This document shows, piece after piece, positions 1 through 7,800 of a stretch of 21,214 nt of DNA; the stretch's first letter is position 1; the number at the start of each line of letters is the position of its first letter. Where the stretch lies: NCBI GenBank assembly GCA_046154695.1, contig JBJXFI010000045.1, positions 1 through 21,214 of the forward strand. The letters are read 5' to 3'. The stretch is from DALYLB01 sp046154695. Lineage in GTDB: Bacteria; Acidobacteriota; Blastocatellia; RBC074. The notes beneath the pieces are model-generated. The model made no database searches and had not been told where the DNA came from. It saw only the letters and a list, made by a program, of their open reading frames with translations. A program made the translations under genes and the position numbers.

Positions 1-3
1 TTC

Positions 4-1293
4 CTACCGAATCACATCGACGCCGAGATACGGGACGAGGGCCGCCGGGACCCGCACGGAGCCGTCGGCCTGCTGATAGTTTTCGAGGATGGCCAGCCAT
101 GTTCTTCCGACGGCGAGGCCGGACCCGTTGAGGGTGTGAACGAACTCGGTCTTCGACTTGCCTTCGCGCTTGAAGCGAATCTGGGCGCGGCGCGCCTGAA
201 AAGCCTCGCAGTTCGAGCAGGACGAGATCTCGCGGTAGGTGTTCTGGCTGGGCAGCCAGACTTCGAGATCGTAGGTCTTCGCGGCGGAGAATCCCATGTC
301 GCCGGTGGAAAGAACCAGGGTGCGATACGGGAGTTCCAGCCGCTGGAGGATGGTCTCGGCGTGGCGGGTCAACGCTTCGAGGGCTTCGTACGAATCTTCG
401 GGCCGGGTGAATTTGACGAGCTCGACCGTGTCGAACTGGTGCTGTCGGATGAGGCCGCGAACATCGCGGCCATAGCTGCCGGCCTCGGAGCGGAAGCAGG
501 GCGTATAGGCGGTGTAGCTCAGCGGCAGGGCCTTCTCGTCAAGGATCTCCCCCCGGTGCAGATTGGTCAGCGGGACCTCGGCCGTGGGGGCGAGATAATA
601 TTCGCGCTCGAACCGCAGCTTGAAGAGATCGCCCTCGAACTTGGGAAGCTGCCCCGTGCCGAACAGCGAATCGTCGTTGACGATGAACGGCGGAAGCATC
701 TCGCGATAGCCATGCTCGTTCGTGTGAATGTCGAGCATGAAATTGATCAGGGCGCGTTCGAGTCTGGCGCCGAGCCCGCTCAGCACCGAGAAGCGCGCGC
801 CGGTGATCTTGGCGGCGCGCTCCTGATCCAGAATGCCGAGCCCGGCCCCCAGATCGACGTGATCCTTCGGCGCGAAGCCCTCGGCCTGGAAATCGCGCGG
901 CGCGCCCAAGCGGCGAACCTCCAGATTCGCGGCCTCGTCTTTTCCGGTTGGAACCGATTCGTGGGCCAGATTGGGAACGCGAACGAGGATGGCGCGGAAC
1001 TCGTTCTCGAACTCTTCCAGCCGCGCCTCGACCGACTTGATGCGGTCTCCGATCGCACGCGATTCGGCCTTCCCTGCTTCCGCCTCTTCCTTTTTGCCTT
1101 CGCGCATCAGCGCGCCGACCTCCTTGCTGATCCGGTTGCCGGCGGCATTCATCTCGTCGCGCTCGCGAATCAGCGCGCGGCGATCGAGATCGAGCTTCGT
1201 GAACGCATCGAGGGCCGCGGGATCGAAATTGCGGGCGCCGAGCCGCTCACGGACCTGATCGAAGTTCTCGCGCACATAATGTAGGTCGAGCAT
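4..1293 (-). CDS. serS: Seryl-tRNA synthetase
   Basis: This cytoplasmic class II aminoacyl-tRNA synthetase charges tRNA-Ser (and tRNA-Sec where present) with serine using ATP. The 429 residues match the usual bacterial SerRS length. The N-terminal ~110 residues are charged and helical, as expected for the antiparallel coiled coil that grips the long variable arm of tRNA-Ser. The serine-site signature APTAEVPLTN, a class II motif 2 (FRSEAGSYGRDVRGLIRQHQF, around residue 267) and motif 3 (GLAVGRTWLAILENYQ, around 392) are all present. The ATG at 1293 is preceded by AAAGGA (complement of 1301-1306) with 7 nt spacing, and the TAG stop lies at 4-6, so the gene is complete. It is transcribed divergently from the hydrolase at 1536. 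A short tandem repeat lies just upstream of its ribosome binding site. No T-box or other leader was recognised. Confidence 0.97.
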   Translation of the reverse strand: MLDLHYVRENFDQVRERLGARNFDPAALDAFTKLDLDRRALIRERDEMNAAGNRISKEVGALMREGKKEEAEAGKAESRAIGDRIKSVEARLEEFENEFRAILVRVPNLAHESVPTGKDEAANLEVRRLGAPRDFQAEGFAPKDHVDLGAGLGILDQERAAKITGARFSVLSGLGARLERALINFMLDIHTNEHGYREMLPPFIVNDDSLFGTGQLPKFEGDLFKLRFEREYYLAPTAEVPLTNLHRGEILDEKALPLSYTAYTPCFRSEAGSYGRDVRGLIRQHQFDTVELVKFTRPEDSYEALEALTRHAETILQRLELPYRTLVLSTGDMGFSAAKTYDLEVWLPSQNTYREISSCSNCEAFQARRAQIRFKREGKSKTEFVHTLNGSGLAVGRTWLAILENYQQADGSVRVPAALVPYLGVDVIR

Positions 1294-1308
1294 TTTAATA
1301 TCCTTTCA

Positions 1309-1335
1309 GAATGAATCCGGTCCGAATGAATCCGG
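1309..1335. repeat. Tandem 12-mer in the serS leader
   Basis: The 12-mer GAATGAATCCGG occurs at 1309-1320 and again at 1324-1335, a 15-bp period. It lies 2 nt upstream of the serS ribosome binding site, so it would be in or near the serS 5' leader. It could be an operator-like double site or simply a short tandem duplication. Nothing identifies a binding protein. Confidence 0.6.
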
Positions 1336-1397
1336 CAGAAACCGGAAACCGACAAGGTACGCATCGGGGAAAGCAGTGTCAATTGATATTTTCCGCG

Positions 1398-1481
1398 GAA
1401 AATCGTTCGGAGTTCCGCGTTTACGCGGGGAGTCATGGGCGCCGCACGAGCCGCCTGAAAGCGGAGCTCCGAACGATTTTC
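1398..1481. repeat. Dispersed palindromic repeat, copy 1
   Basis: This is an inverted repeat with outer arms 1398-1418 and 1461-1481 (21 nt, one mismatch, core CGTTCGGAGTTCCGC). The similarity continues imperfectly inward to 1428 and 1451. The inner segment is degenerate compared with the copies at 17112 and 20904. It lies between the divergent serS and hydrolase genes, upstream of both. It contains no ORF of its own. The shared core with three other sites in the window marks it as a dispersed family and not a local terminator. Confidence 0.85.
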
Positions 1482-1535
1482 ATTTACGGCCGAGTGTGTT
1501 ACGTTGATGAAACAAATCCAACGCAGAGGACAACC

Positions 1536-2959
<1,424 letters not shown>

Positions 2960-2960
<1 letters not shown>

Positions 2961-3003
2961 ACCGTTTTGGAGTTCCGCCTGAAAGCGAAACTCGAAACAT
3001 TTT
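2960..3003. repeat. Dispersed palindromic repeat, copy 2 (short, degenerate)
   Basis: This compact relative of the palindrome family begins at the last base of the hydrolase stop codon. The left arm (about 2960-2977) contains GGAGTTCCGC and the right arm (about 2984-3003) contains GCGAAACTCGAAAC. They pair imperfectly around the loop CTGAAA. The inner half of the full-length element is missing. There is no T tract on the plus strand, so an intrinsic terminator is not supported, although the hairpin could protect the 3' end of the transcript. Confidence 0.65.
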
Positions 3004-3035
3004 CCGCAAAGCAAACAAGCGGAACTGAGCGGGGG

Positions 3036-3063
3036 TTGAGAGTTGAGAGCTGAGAGTTGGGGA
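3036..3063. repeat. Heptanucleotide tandem repeat
   Basis: Three tandem 7-mers (TTGAGAG, TTGAGAG, CTGAGAG at 3036-3056) are followed by a decayed unit TTGGGGA. They lie 16-43 nt upstream of the HerA-like start codon, in the position of a leader or Shine-Dalgarno region. The copy number of such a repeat could vary by slippage. Confidence 0.7.
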
Positions 3064-3078
3064 TACTGAAAGACGCGT

Positions 3079-4746
3079 ATGCAGGAAATACTGATCGGAA
3101 CAGTCAAGGGGCCGGGGGAGAATCCGCACGAGTTCACGTTCATCACGACGGAGAACACGCGGACGCGGATCGGCGAGTTCGCGTATTACCGCGCATCGGA
3201 CGGCGAGAGCGAGCTGCGAATCGTCGGGACGATCGCCGAGCGAAAGCTGGTGCGGAATCTGCCGGACAGCTTTCTGGCGGACCCGGACACGGCGCCCGCG
3301 CGGGTATCGAGCCTGATCGGCCTGCCCGAAGAGGGCGCGGAGATCTATGAGATCACGGTTGAGACGATCGGCTTTTTCAACGAGGTGATCGGCGATTTCG
3401 TCAATCCCCGCATCCCGCCGATGCCGGGGCAGCAGGTCTTTCTGGCCTCGAACGAGATGCTCAGCGTGATGCTCTCGCCGAAGCGAAAGGGCGAAGAGGG
3501 CGGCGCGCACATCGGCTCGCTGCTGACGCGAAAACGGGACGACGTGCCGGTGGTCCTGTCGGTCAAGGACGTCGTATCGACGCATCTGGCGATCCTGGCC
3601 TCGACGGGTTCGGGAAAGAGCTATCTGGCGGGCGTTCTGATCGAGGAGCTGCTCAAGCCGATCAACCGCGCGGCCATCGTCATCGTCGATCCGCACGGGG
3701 AGTATTCGACGCTGCAGGAGATTCACAATCATCCGGACTTCGCCGCGGCGGGCTACCAGCCGGAAGTCAGGATCTTCACGCCGAACAAGATCCGGGTGCG
3801 CATCTCCAGCCTGACCGAAGCCGACATCGTTTACCTGCTGCCGGAGATGACCGAGAAGATGCGCACGTTTCTCAGCCAGGCCTTTCGCGCGCTGATCAAC
3901 ACGAAGAAGGTGGACCGCGGGACGTGGGGCTTCACCGATCTGTTGAACGAGGTGCTGTCGCAGCGATACGAGGACGAGAAGGGCAAGGGCGGCGGGAATG
4001 CGAGCACGATCGACGGGCTCGAATGGCGGCTGCGCCGCCGGTTCGAGCAGAGCCACATCTTTTCGGATCACGAGCACATCCCGCTGCAGGACCTGTTTCG
4101 GCCGGGGCAATGCACGGTGCTGCAGCTCTCGGAGATCGAGGAGCACGAGCAGCAGGTGATCGTCGGGACGCTGCTGCGGCGAACGAACAAGGCGCGCATG
4201 GCGACGGTTCGTGGCAATGCGACGCCCGGCGAGGAGTCGCTTCCCTACCCCGTCTTCGTGCTGCTGGAGGAATCGCACCGGTACGCGCCGGCGGGCGCGC
4301 AGGTCGTCTCGACCAACATCCTGAAGACGATCCTTTCCGAGGGGCGCAAATTCGGCGTCGGCATCGGCCTGATCACGCAGCGGCCCGGCAAGCTCGACCA
4401 GGATGTTCTGTCGCAATGCATGACGCAGTTCATCATGCGAATCGTCAATCCGATCGATCAACAGACGATCGCCTCGTCGGTCGAGGGCGCGGGGCGGCGG
4501 CTGCTGGACGAGCTGCCCGCGCTGACCAAGGGGCAGGTGATCGTTTCGGGCGTCGCGGTCAACACGCCCGTCCTGTGCGCCGTCCGGCAGCGGATCACGA
4601 AACACGGCGGCGAGACGATCGATGCGCCGAGCGAGTGGCAGAGCTATTTCTCGCCCGGGGAGAAAGAGGCGCGCGCCCGCGAGGAGGCCGTCCTCGTCAA
4701 GCCGCAGCCGAAGGGCGGCCCGCGGATCGATGGATGGGACGTCTGA
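3079..4746 (+). CDS. HerA-type (DUF87) P-loop ATPase
   Basis: The 555-residue protein belongs to the HerA/FtsK branch of P-loop ATPases, hexameric motors that translocate DNA. Residues 1-~150 form a beta-rich N-terminal (HAS-barrel-like) domain. The RecA-like core then has Walker A STGSGKS (from about residue 175), a Walker B strand VFVLLEE (392-398) ending in acidic residues, and a conserved C-terminal block with GVGIGLITQRPGKLDQDVLSQC. In archaea and some bacteria HerA pairs with the nuclease NurA or Mre11/Rad50 in end resection, and in defence islands with Sir2 or other nucleases; none of these is adjacent here. It is the first gene of an operon: its TGA stop overlaps the truA ATG by one base (TGATG). 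The ATG at 3079 has only a weak upstream purine run (GAAAG). The family call is secure; the biological role is not. Confidence 0.9.
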   Translation: MQEILIGTVKGPGENPHEFTFITTENTRTRIGEFAYYRASDGESELRIVGTIAERKLVRNLPDSFLADPDTAPARVSSLIGLPEEGAEIYEITVETIGFFNEVIGDFVNPRIPPMPGQQVFLASNEMLSVMLSPKRKGEEGGAHIGSLLTRKRDDVPVVLSVKDVVSTHLAILASTGSGKSYLAGVLIEELLKPINRAAIVIVDPHGEYSTLQEIHNHPDFAAAGYQPEVRIFTPNKIRVRISSLTEADIVYLLPEMTEKMRTFLSQAFRALINTKKVDRGTWGFTDLLNEVLSQRYEDEKGKGGGNASTIDGLEWRLRRRFEQSHIFSDHEHIPLQDLFRPGQCTVLQLSEIEEHEQQVIVGTLLRRTNKARMATVRGNATPGEESLPYPVFVLLEESHRYAPAGAQVVSTNILKTILSEGRKFGVGIGLITQRPGKLDQDVLSQCMTQFIMRIVNPIDQQTIASSVEGAGRRLLDELPALTKGQVIVSGVAVNTPVLCAVRQRITKHGGETIDAPSEWQSYFSPGEKEARAREEAVLVKPQPKGGPRIDGWDV

Positions 4747-5516
4747 TGCGAACCTGGAAACTCACGATCGAATATGACGGCACGCGCTACAGCGGCTGGC
4801 AGGAACAGACCAATGCGCGAACGGTGCAGGGCGAGCTGCAGCGCTGCGCGGAGGATCTCTTCCAGCGCCAGGTCGAGATCGGCGGCGCGGGCCGCACCGA
4901 CGCGGGCGTTCACGCGATGGCGCAAGCGGCGCATCTCAAACTCTCGCCGCGCGGCGGCCGGCCGAAAACGATTCCGCGCCCGATGGAGATCCTGCACGGC
5001 CTCAATGACCGGCTGCCGTCGGACATCAACATTCTCGCGGTTGCCGAAGCGAACGATCGTTTCCACGCGCGGCATGACGCGACCGCGCGCAGCTATCTCT
5101 ATCAGATCTCGACGCGCCGGACGGCCTTCGGAAAGAAGTATGTCTGGTGGGTCAAGGACCGGCTGGATGTGCGGGCGATGGCGGGCGCGTGTGAGCGGAT
5201 TGTGGGCGGATACGATTTCGCCGCCTTCAGCGAGCGCGACGCGAAGCGGCCGGAGCAGTCCACAATCGTCGTGGTCGAGTCGGCGGAGGTCGCAACCGAA
5301 GAGCATCTGATCCTCTTCCGCATCACGGCCTCCCATTTTCTGTGGAAGATGGTGCGGCGGCTGGTCGGCTCGCTGGTCGAGGTCGGACGCGGAAGCGCCG
5401 ATGTCGAGGATTTCGCCCGGCTGATTCAGTCTCCCGCCGCCCGATCGAAACTCAACCCGGCCAAATGCACCGCGCCCCCGTCGGGGCTCTTTCTGGAACG
5501 AATCGATTACGACTGA
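4746..5516 (+). CDS. truA: tRNA pseudouridine(38-40) synthase
   Basis: TruA isomerises uridines 38-40 in the anticodon stem-loop of many tRNAs to pseudouridine. The 256 residues are the usual bacterial length. The N-terminus MRTWKLTIEYDGTRYSGWQ is the classical TruA opening. The catalytic Asp is D52 in GRTDAGVHA. Later family blocks include FHARHDATARSYLYQI and FLWKMVRRLVGSL. It starts at the one-base overlap with the HerA-like gene, which implies translational coupling, and ends 2 bp before queG. The triplet therefore reads as a single transcript combining a DNA-motor ATPase with two tRNA-modification enzymes. The open frame extends upstream within the HerA gene, but that part is an out-of-frame shadow. 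Confidence 0.97.
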   Translation: MRTWKLTIEYDGTRYSGWQEQTNARTVQGELQRCAEDLFQRQVEIGGAGRTDAGVHAMAQAAHLKLSPRGGRPKTIPRPMEILHGLNDRLPSDINILAVAEANDRFHARHDATARSYLYQISTRRTAFGKKYVWWVKDRLDVRAMAGACERIVGGYDFAAFSERDAKRPEQSTIVVVESAEVATEEHLILFRITASHFLWKMVRRLVGSLVEVGRGSADVEDFARLIQSPAARSKLNPAKCTAPPSGLFLERIDYD

Positions 5517-5518
5517 TC

Positions 5519-6445
5519 ATGCGATCGGAAGAGATCAAACAAAAAGCCCGTGAGCTCGGCTTTCACAGGGCCGGCATCGTGCCAGCCGCCGCTTTGACCG
5601 AAGAGGGCGCGCGGCTGCGCGAGTGGATCGACCGGGGATTTCACGGGGCGATGGGCTATATGGCGCGCGATCCCGAGCAGCGCGGCGATCCCCGCCGCCT
5701 GATGCCTTCCGCGAAATCGGTCGTCTGCGTCGCACTCAACTATTATCACCCCGGCGAACACGTGGACGATCCCGCCATCGGAAAGATCTCCCGCTATGCC
5801 TGGGGCGACGATTATCACGAGGTGATGCGCGACAAATTGAAGGAGCTGCTCGCCTGGATCCGCGAGCGGCGGCCGGAGATCGAGGGCCGGATCTGCGTCG
5901 ATACCGCCCCGATGATGGACAAGGCCTGGGCCGTCCGCGCGGGATTCGGATGGATCGGCAAACACACGAATCTGATCACGAAGGAATGGGGCTCGTGGGT
6001 CTTCCTCGGCGAGGTGCTGCTGTCGGCCGAACTCGAATACGACGGATTCATCGAGCCCGACCACTGCGGCACATGCACCGCCTGCCTCGACGCTTGCCCC
6101 ACCGGCGCGATCATCGCCCCCTATCAACTGGACGCCACGCGCTGCATCTCGTACGGAACGATCGAACTGCGCGATCCCGACCTGCCCGAGCCCATCCGCT
6201 CGAACCTCGAAAACTGGGTCTTCGGCTGCGACATCTGCCAGGACGTCTGCCCCTGGTCCCGCTTCTCGAAGCCGACCGACGAGGTCCGCTTCACGCCCCG
6301 CGCGGGAATCATCGCCCCGCCCCTCCAGGAACTGATCGCCCTCTCCCGGGAAGACTTCTCCACCCGCTTCCGAAAAAGCGCCATCAAACGAGCGAAGATC
6401 GCGGGACTGCAGCGAAATGCGGCAGCAGCAGCCGGCTGCCGGTAG
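5519..6445 (+). CDS. queG: Epoxyqueuosine reductase
   Basis: QueG performs the last step of queuosine synthesis, reducing epoxyqueuosine to queuosine in tRNA (GUN anticodons). It uses cobalamin and two [4Fe-4S] clusters. The 308-residue product has an N-terminal cobalamin-binding region with VDTAP and GWIGKHTN motifs. The ferredoxin-like part has cluster ligands C183, C186, C189 and C193 (CGTCTACLDACP) and C209, C237, C240 and C244 (CDICQDVCPW). It is a short form lacking the C-terminal HEAT-like repeats of E. coli QueG. The ATG at 5519 starts 2 bp after truA with no strong ribosome binding site, so coupling is likely. The open frame extends upstream into truA, but MRSEEIKQKARELGF is the normal QueG start. 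The last residues (QRNAAAAAGCR) run into a GCCGG-rich repeat, and the family's usual tail appears to have been replaced. Confidence 0.95.
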   Translation: MRSEEIKQKARELGFHRAGIVPAAALTEEGARLREWIDRGFHGAMGYMARDPEQRGDPRRLMPSAKSVVCVALNYYHPGEHVDDPAIGKISRYAWGDDYHEVMRDKLKELLAWIRERRPEIEGRICVDTAPMMDKAWAVRAGFGWIGKHTNLITKEWGSWVFLGEVLLSAELEYDGFIEPDHCGTCTACLDACPTGAIIAPYQLDATRCISYGTIELRDPDLPEPIRSNLENWVFGCDICQDVCPWSRFSKPTDEVRFTPRAGIIAPPLQELIALSREDFSTRFRKSAIKRAKIAGLQRNAAAAAGCR

Positions 6446-6565
6446 CCGGTTCCGCTGGCCACAGCGCCAGTGACTGGCAATTGCCCGCCGATCACGTCCG
6501 ATGGCCGTATGCGAACCAACAAACCATCAACCGGCAACCGACTACCGGCAACCGACCGGTTATGG
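6425..6565. repeat. CCGGCAACC-type low-complexity repeat patch
   Basis: This space is rich in CCGG(C/T)N variants. The clearest unit is a 14-mer repeated in tandem, ACCGGCAACCGACT at 6530-6543 and ACCGGCAACCGACC at 6544-6557. A CCGGCT...AGCCGG hairpin at about 6432-6449 covers the queG stop codon (6443-6445). The patch separates queG from the kinase gene. It looks like a dispersed low-complexity repeat, and no gene or promoter can be read in it. Confidence 0.55.
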
Positions 6566-6625
6566 TACGCTCGCCTCCCTGCACAAGAAGACTCCAGGTT
6601 CATTGGCGTCGAGGAGAGGACAGAG

Positions 6626-7600
6626 ATGAAGGCCTACGATCCGAATGAAACTGTTCGTGAATGCGTTTCGTGCAAACGGTGCTATCCGTCGAATATGCAG
6701 TTCTGCCGCGATTGCATGGTGGAGCTGACGGGCATCGAGATGATCCCTTATGTGATCGACGGGAGATACCGGCTGGGGCGCGTGATTACACGCGGCGGAA
6801 CGGGAATCGTTTTTGCGGGGGAGGATGAGCAGGGAAACGAAGTCGCCGTCAAGGTGATTCGGGCGAGCGTAATCGCCGATCCGCGGGCGCAGGACCGGCT
6901 ACAGCGGGAGGCGCGGCTGGCGATCGAGTGTCATCATCCACGGATCGCGGCCGTCTATGGTTTCGGCATGCTGCCGGACGCGAGCGCCTATATCGCAAGC
7001 GAGCTCGTCAAAGGCGCATCGCTGCGGAATGAAATGAAGCGGCGAGGCAAGTTCGACGTGGAGACGACGGTGGCGATTCTCGGTGAGGTATGCGATGCGC
7101 TCGATGAGGCGCACAAGGCGGGGCTGGTGCACCGGGATTTAAAACCCGAGAGCATCATTCTGGCTCCGTCCGACGGGCAGGCGATCCCGCAGGTCAAGCT
7201 CGTCGATTTCAGTTTCACGAAGTTCGCGAGCGGGAAGCAGTTTACCCCGGGAACGACGGCGCGGTTGCAGGGGCAGGGCCAATTGCCCCTTCGCCCGACC
7301 TATCTGAGCCCCGAGCAGTTCCGCGGCCAGGAGGCCGATTTGCGATCGGACATCTATAGCCTGGGCGTAATCGCCTATGAGATGCTGGGCAACCAGCCGC
7401 CCTTCGTGGCCGGCCGGGTGTCCGAATTCGGCGTCAAGCTGCTGAACCAGCGCCCGCCGTCATTGCGGGCGCTGAACCCGGAGGTGAATCTCGTTCTCGA
7501 AGCGGAGATTCTTCGCGCACTCGAAAAGGATCCGATCGATCGGCACCAGCGCGCCCTGGACCTGAGGCGCGCGATACGCAACGCCCTGCACATGCATTGA
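6626..7600 (+). CDS. Zinc-ribbon Ser/Thr protein kinase with variant catalytic motifs
   Basis: The 324-residue Hanks-type kinase has an N-terminal zinc ribbon (C13, C16 or C19, C27, C30). The kinase fold starts near residue 46 with a glycine-rich loop TRGGTGIVF (55-63), AVK lysine K76 and helix-C glutamate probably E95. The catalytic loop is HRDLKPES (169-176), so the usual Asn after KPE is Ser176. The metal-binding motif is D194-F-S, not DFG. The P+1 region YLSPEQ (226-231) and RSDIYSLG are canonical. There is no transmembrane segment and no extracellular PASTA or sensor domain, so the protein is probably cytosolic. The ATG at 6626 follows a strong GAGGAGAGGA (6611-6620) at 5 nt. The longer open frame upstream runs through repeat sequence. 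It is transcribed away from queG after 180 bp and converges on the giant gene. Activity is plausible because the Lys and both Asp residues remain, but it is uncertain. Confidence 0.93.
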   Translation: MKAYDPNETVRECVSCKRCYPSNMQFCRDCMVELTGIEMIPYVIDGRYRLGRVITRGGTGIVFAGEDEQGNEVAVKVIRASVIADPRAQDRLQREARLAIECHHPRIAAVYGFGMLPDASAYIASELVKGASLRNEMKRRGKFDVETTVAILGEVCDALDEAHKAGLVHRDLKPESIILAPSDGQAIPQVKLVDFSFTKFASGKQFTPGTTARLQGQGQLPLRPTYLSPEQFRGQEADLRSDIYSLGVIAYEMLGNQPPFVAGRVSEFGVKLLNQRPPSLRALNPEVNLVLEAEILRALEKDPIDRHQRALDLRRAIRNALHMH

Positions 7601-7645
7601 CTGCGTTCTTAAAGCAAGCCTCCCACCAGAGAGAGAAGAGAACAA

Positions 7646-7776
7646 CGGAACAAACGGAAATAACGGAAAAAAACAGAATCAACCTCTGCATTCATTCTCA
7701 GGTTCCGTTTGTTCCGACTTTTCCGTGTGTTCCGTTATCTCCCTTTTCTCAATGACCGGCCTTTTTCAATGACCGG
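7646..7776. repeat. Inverted repeat between convergent genes
   Basis: A perfect 14-nt inverted repeat (CGGAACAAACGGAA at 7646-7659 and its complement at 7703-7716) is embedded in longer A/C-G-G-A-A-rich and T-T-C-C-G-rich arms up to about 7737. An 11-mer TCAATGACCGG is then duplicated at 7749-7759 and 7766-7776. The block occupies the gap between the convergent kinase (ends 7600) and the giant gene (ends at 7801), so a bidirectional transcript-end role is possible. No clean T tract follows a compact hairpin, which makes a classical terminator unlikely. It resembles a dispersed intergenic repeat. Confidence 0.7.
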
Positions 7777-7800
7777 GTGAATGACTTATAAAGTGCTCCA

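Noticed and set aside
136..1284. 382-codon open frame on the plus strand across serS
   Set aside because: It is the complement-strand shadow of serS in GC-rich DNA; its translation is low-complexity and resembles no family, while the minus strand gives a full seryl-tRNA synthetase.
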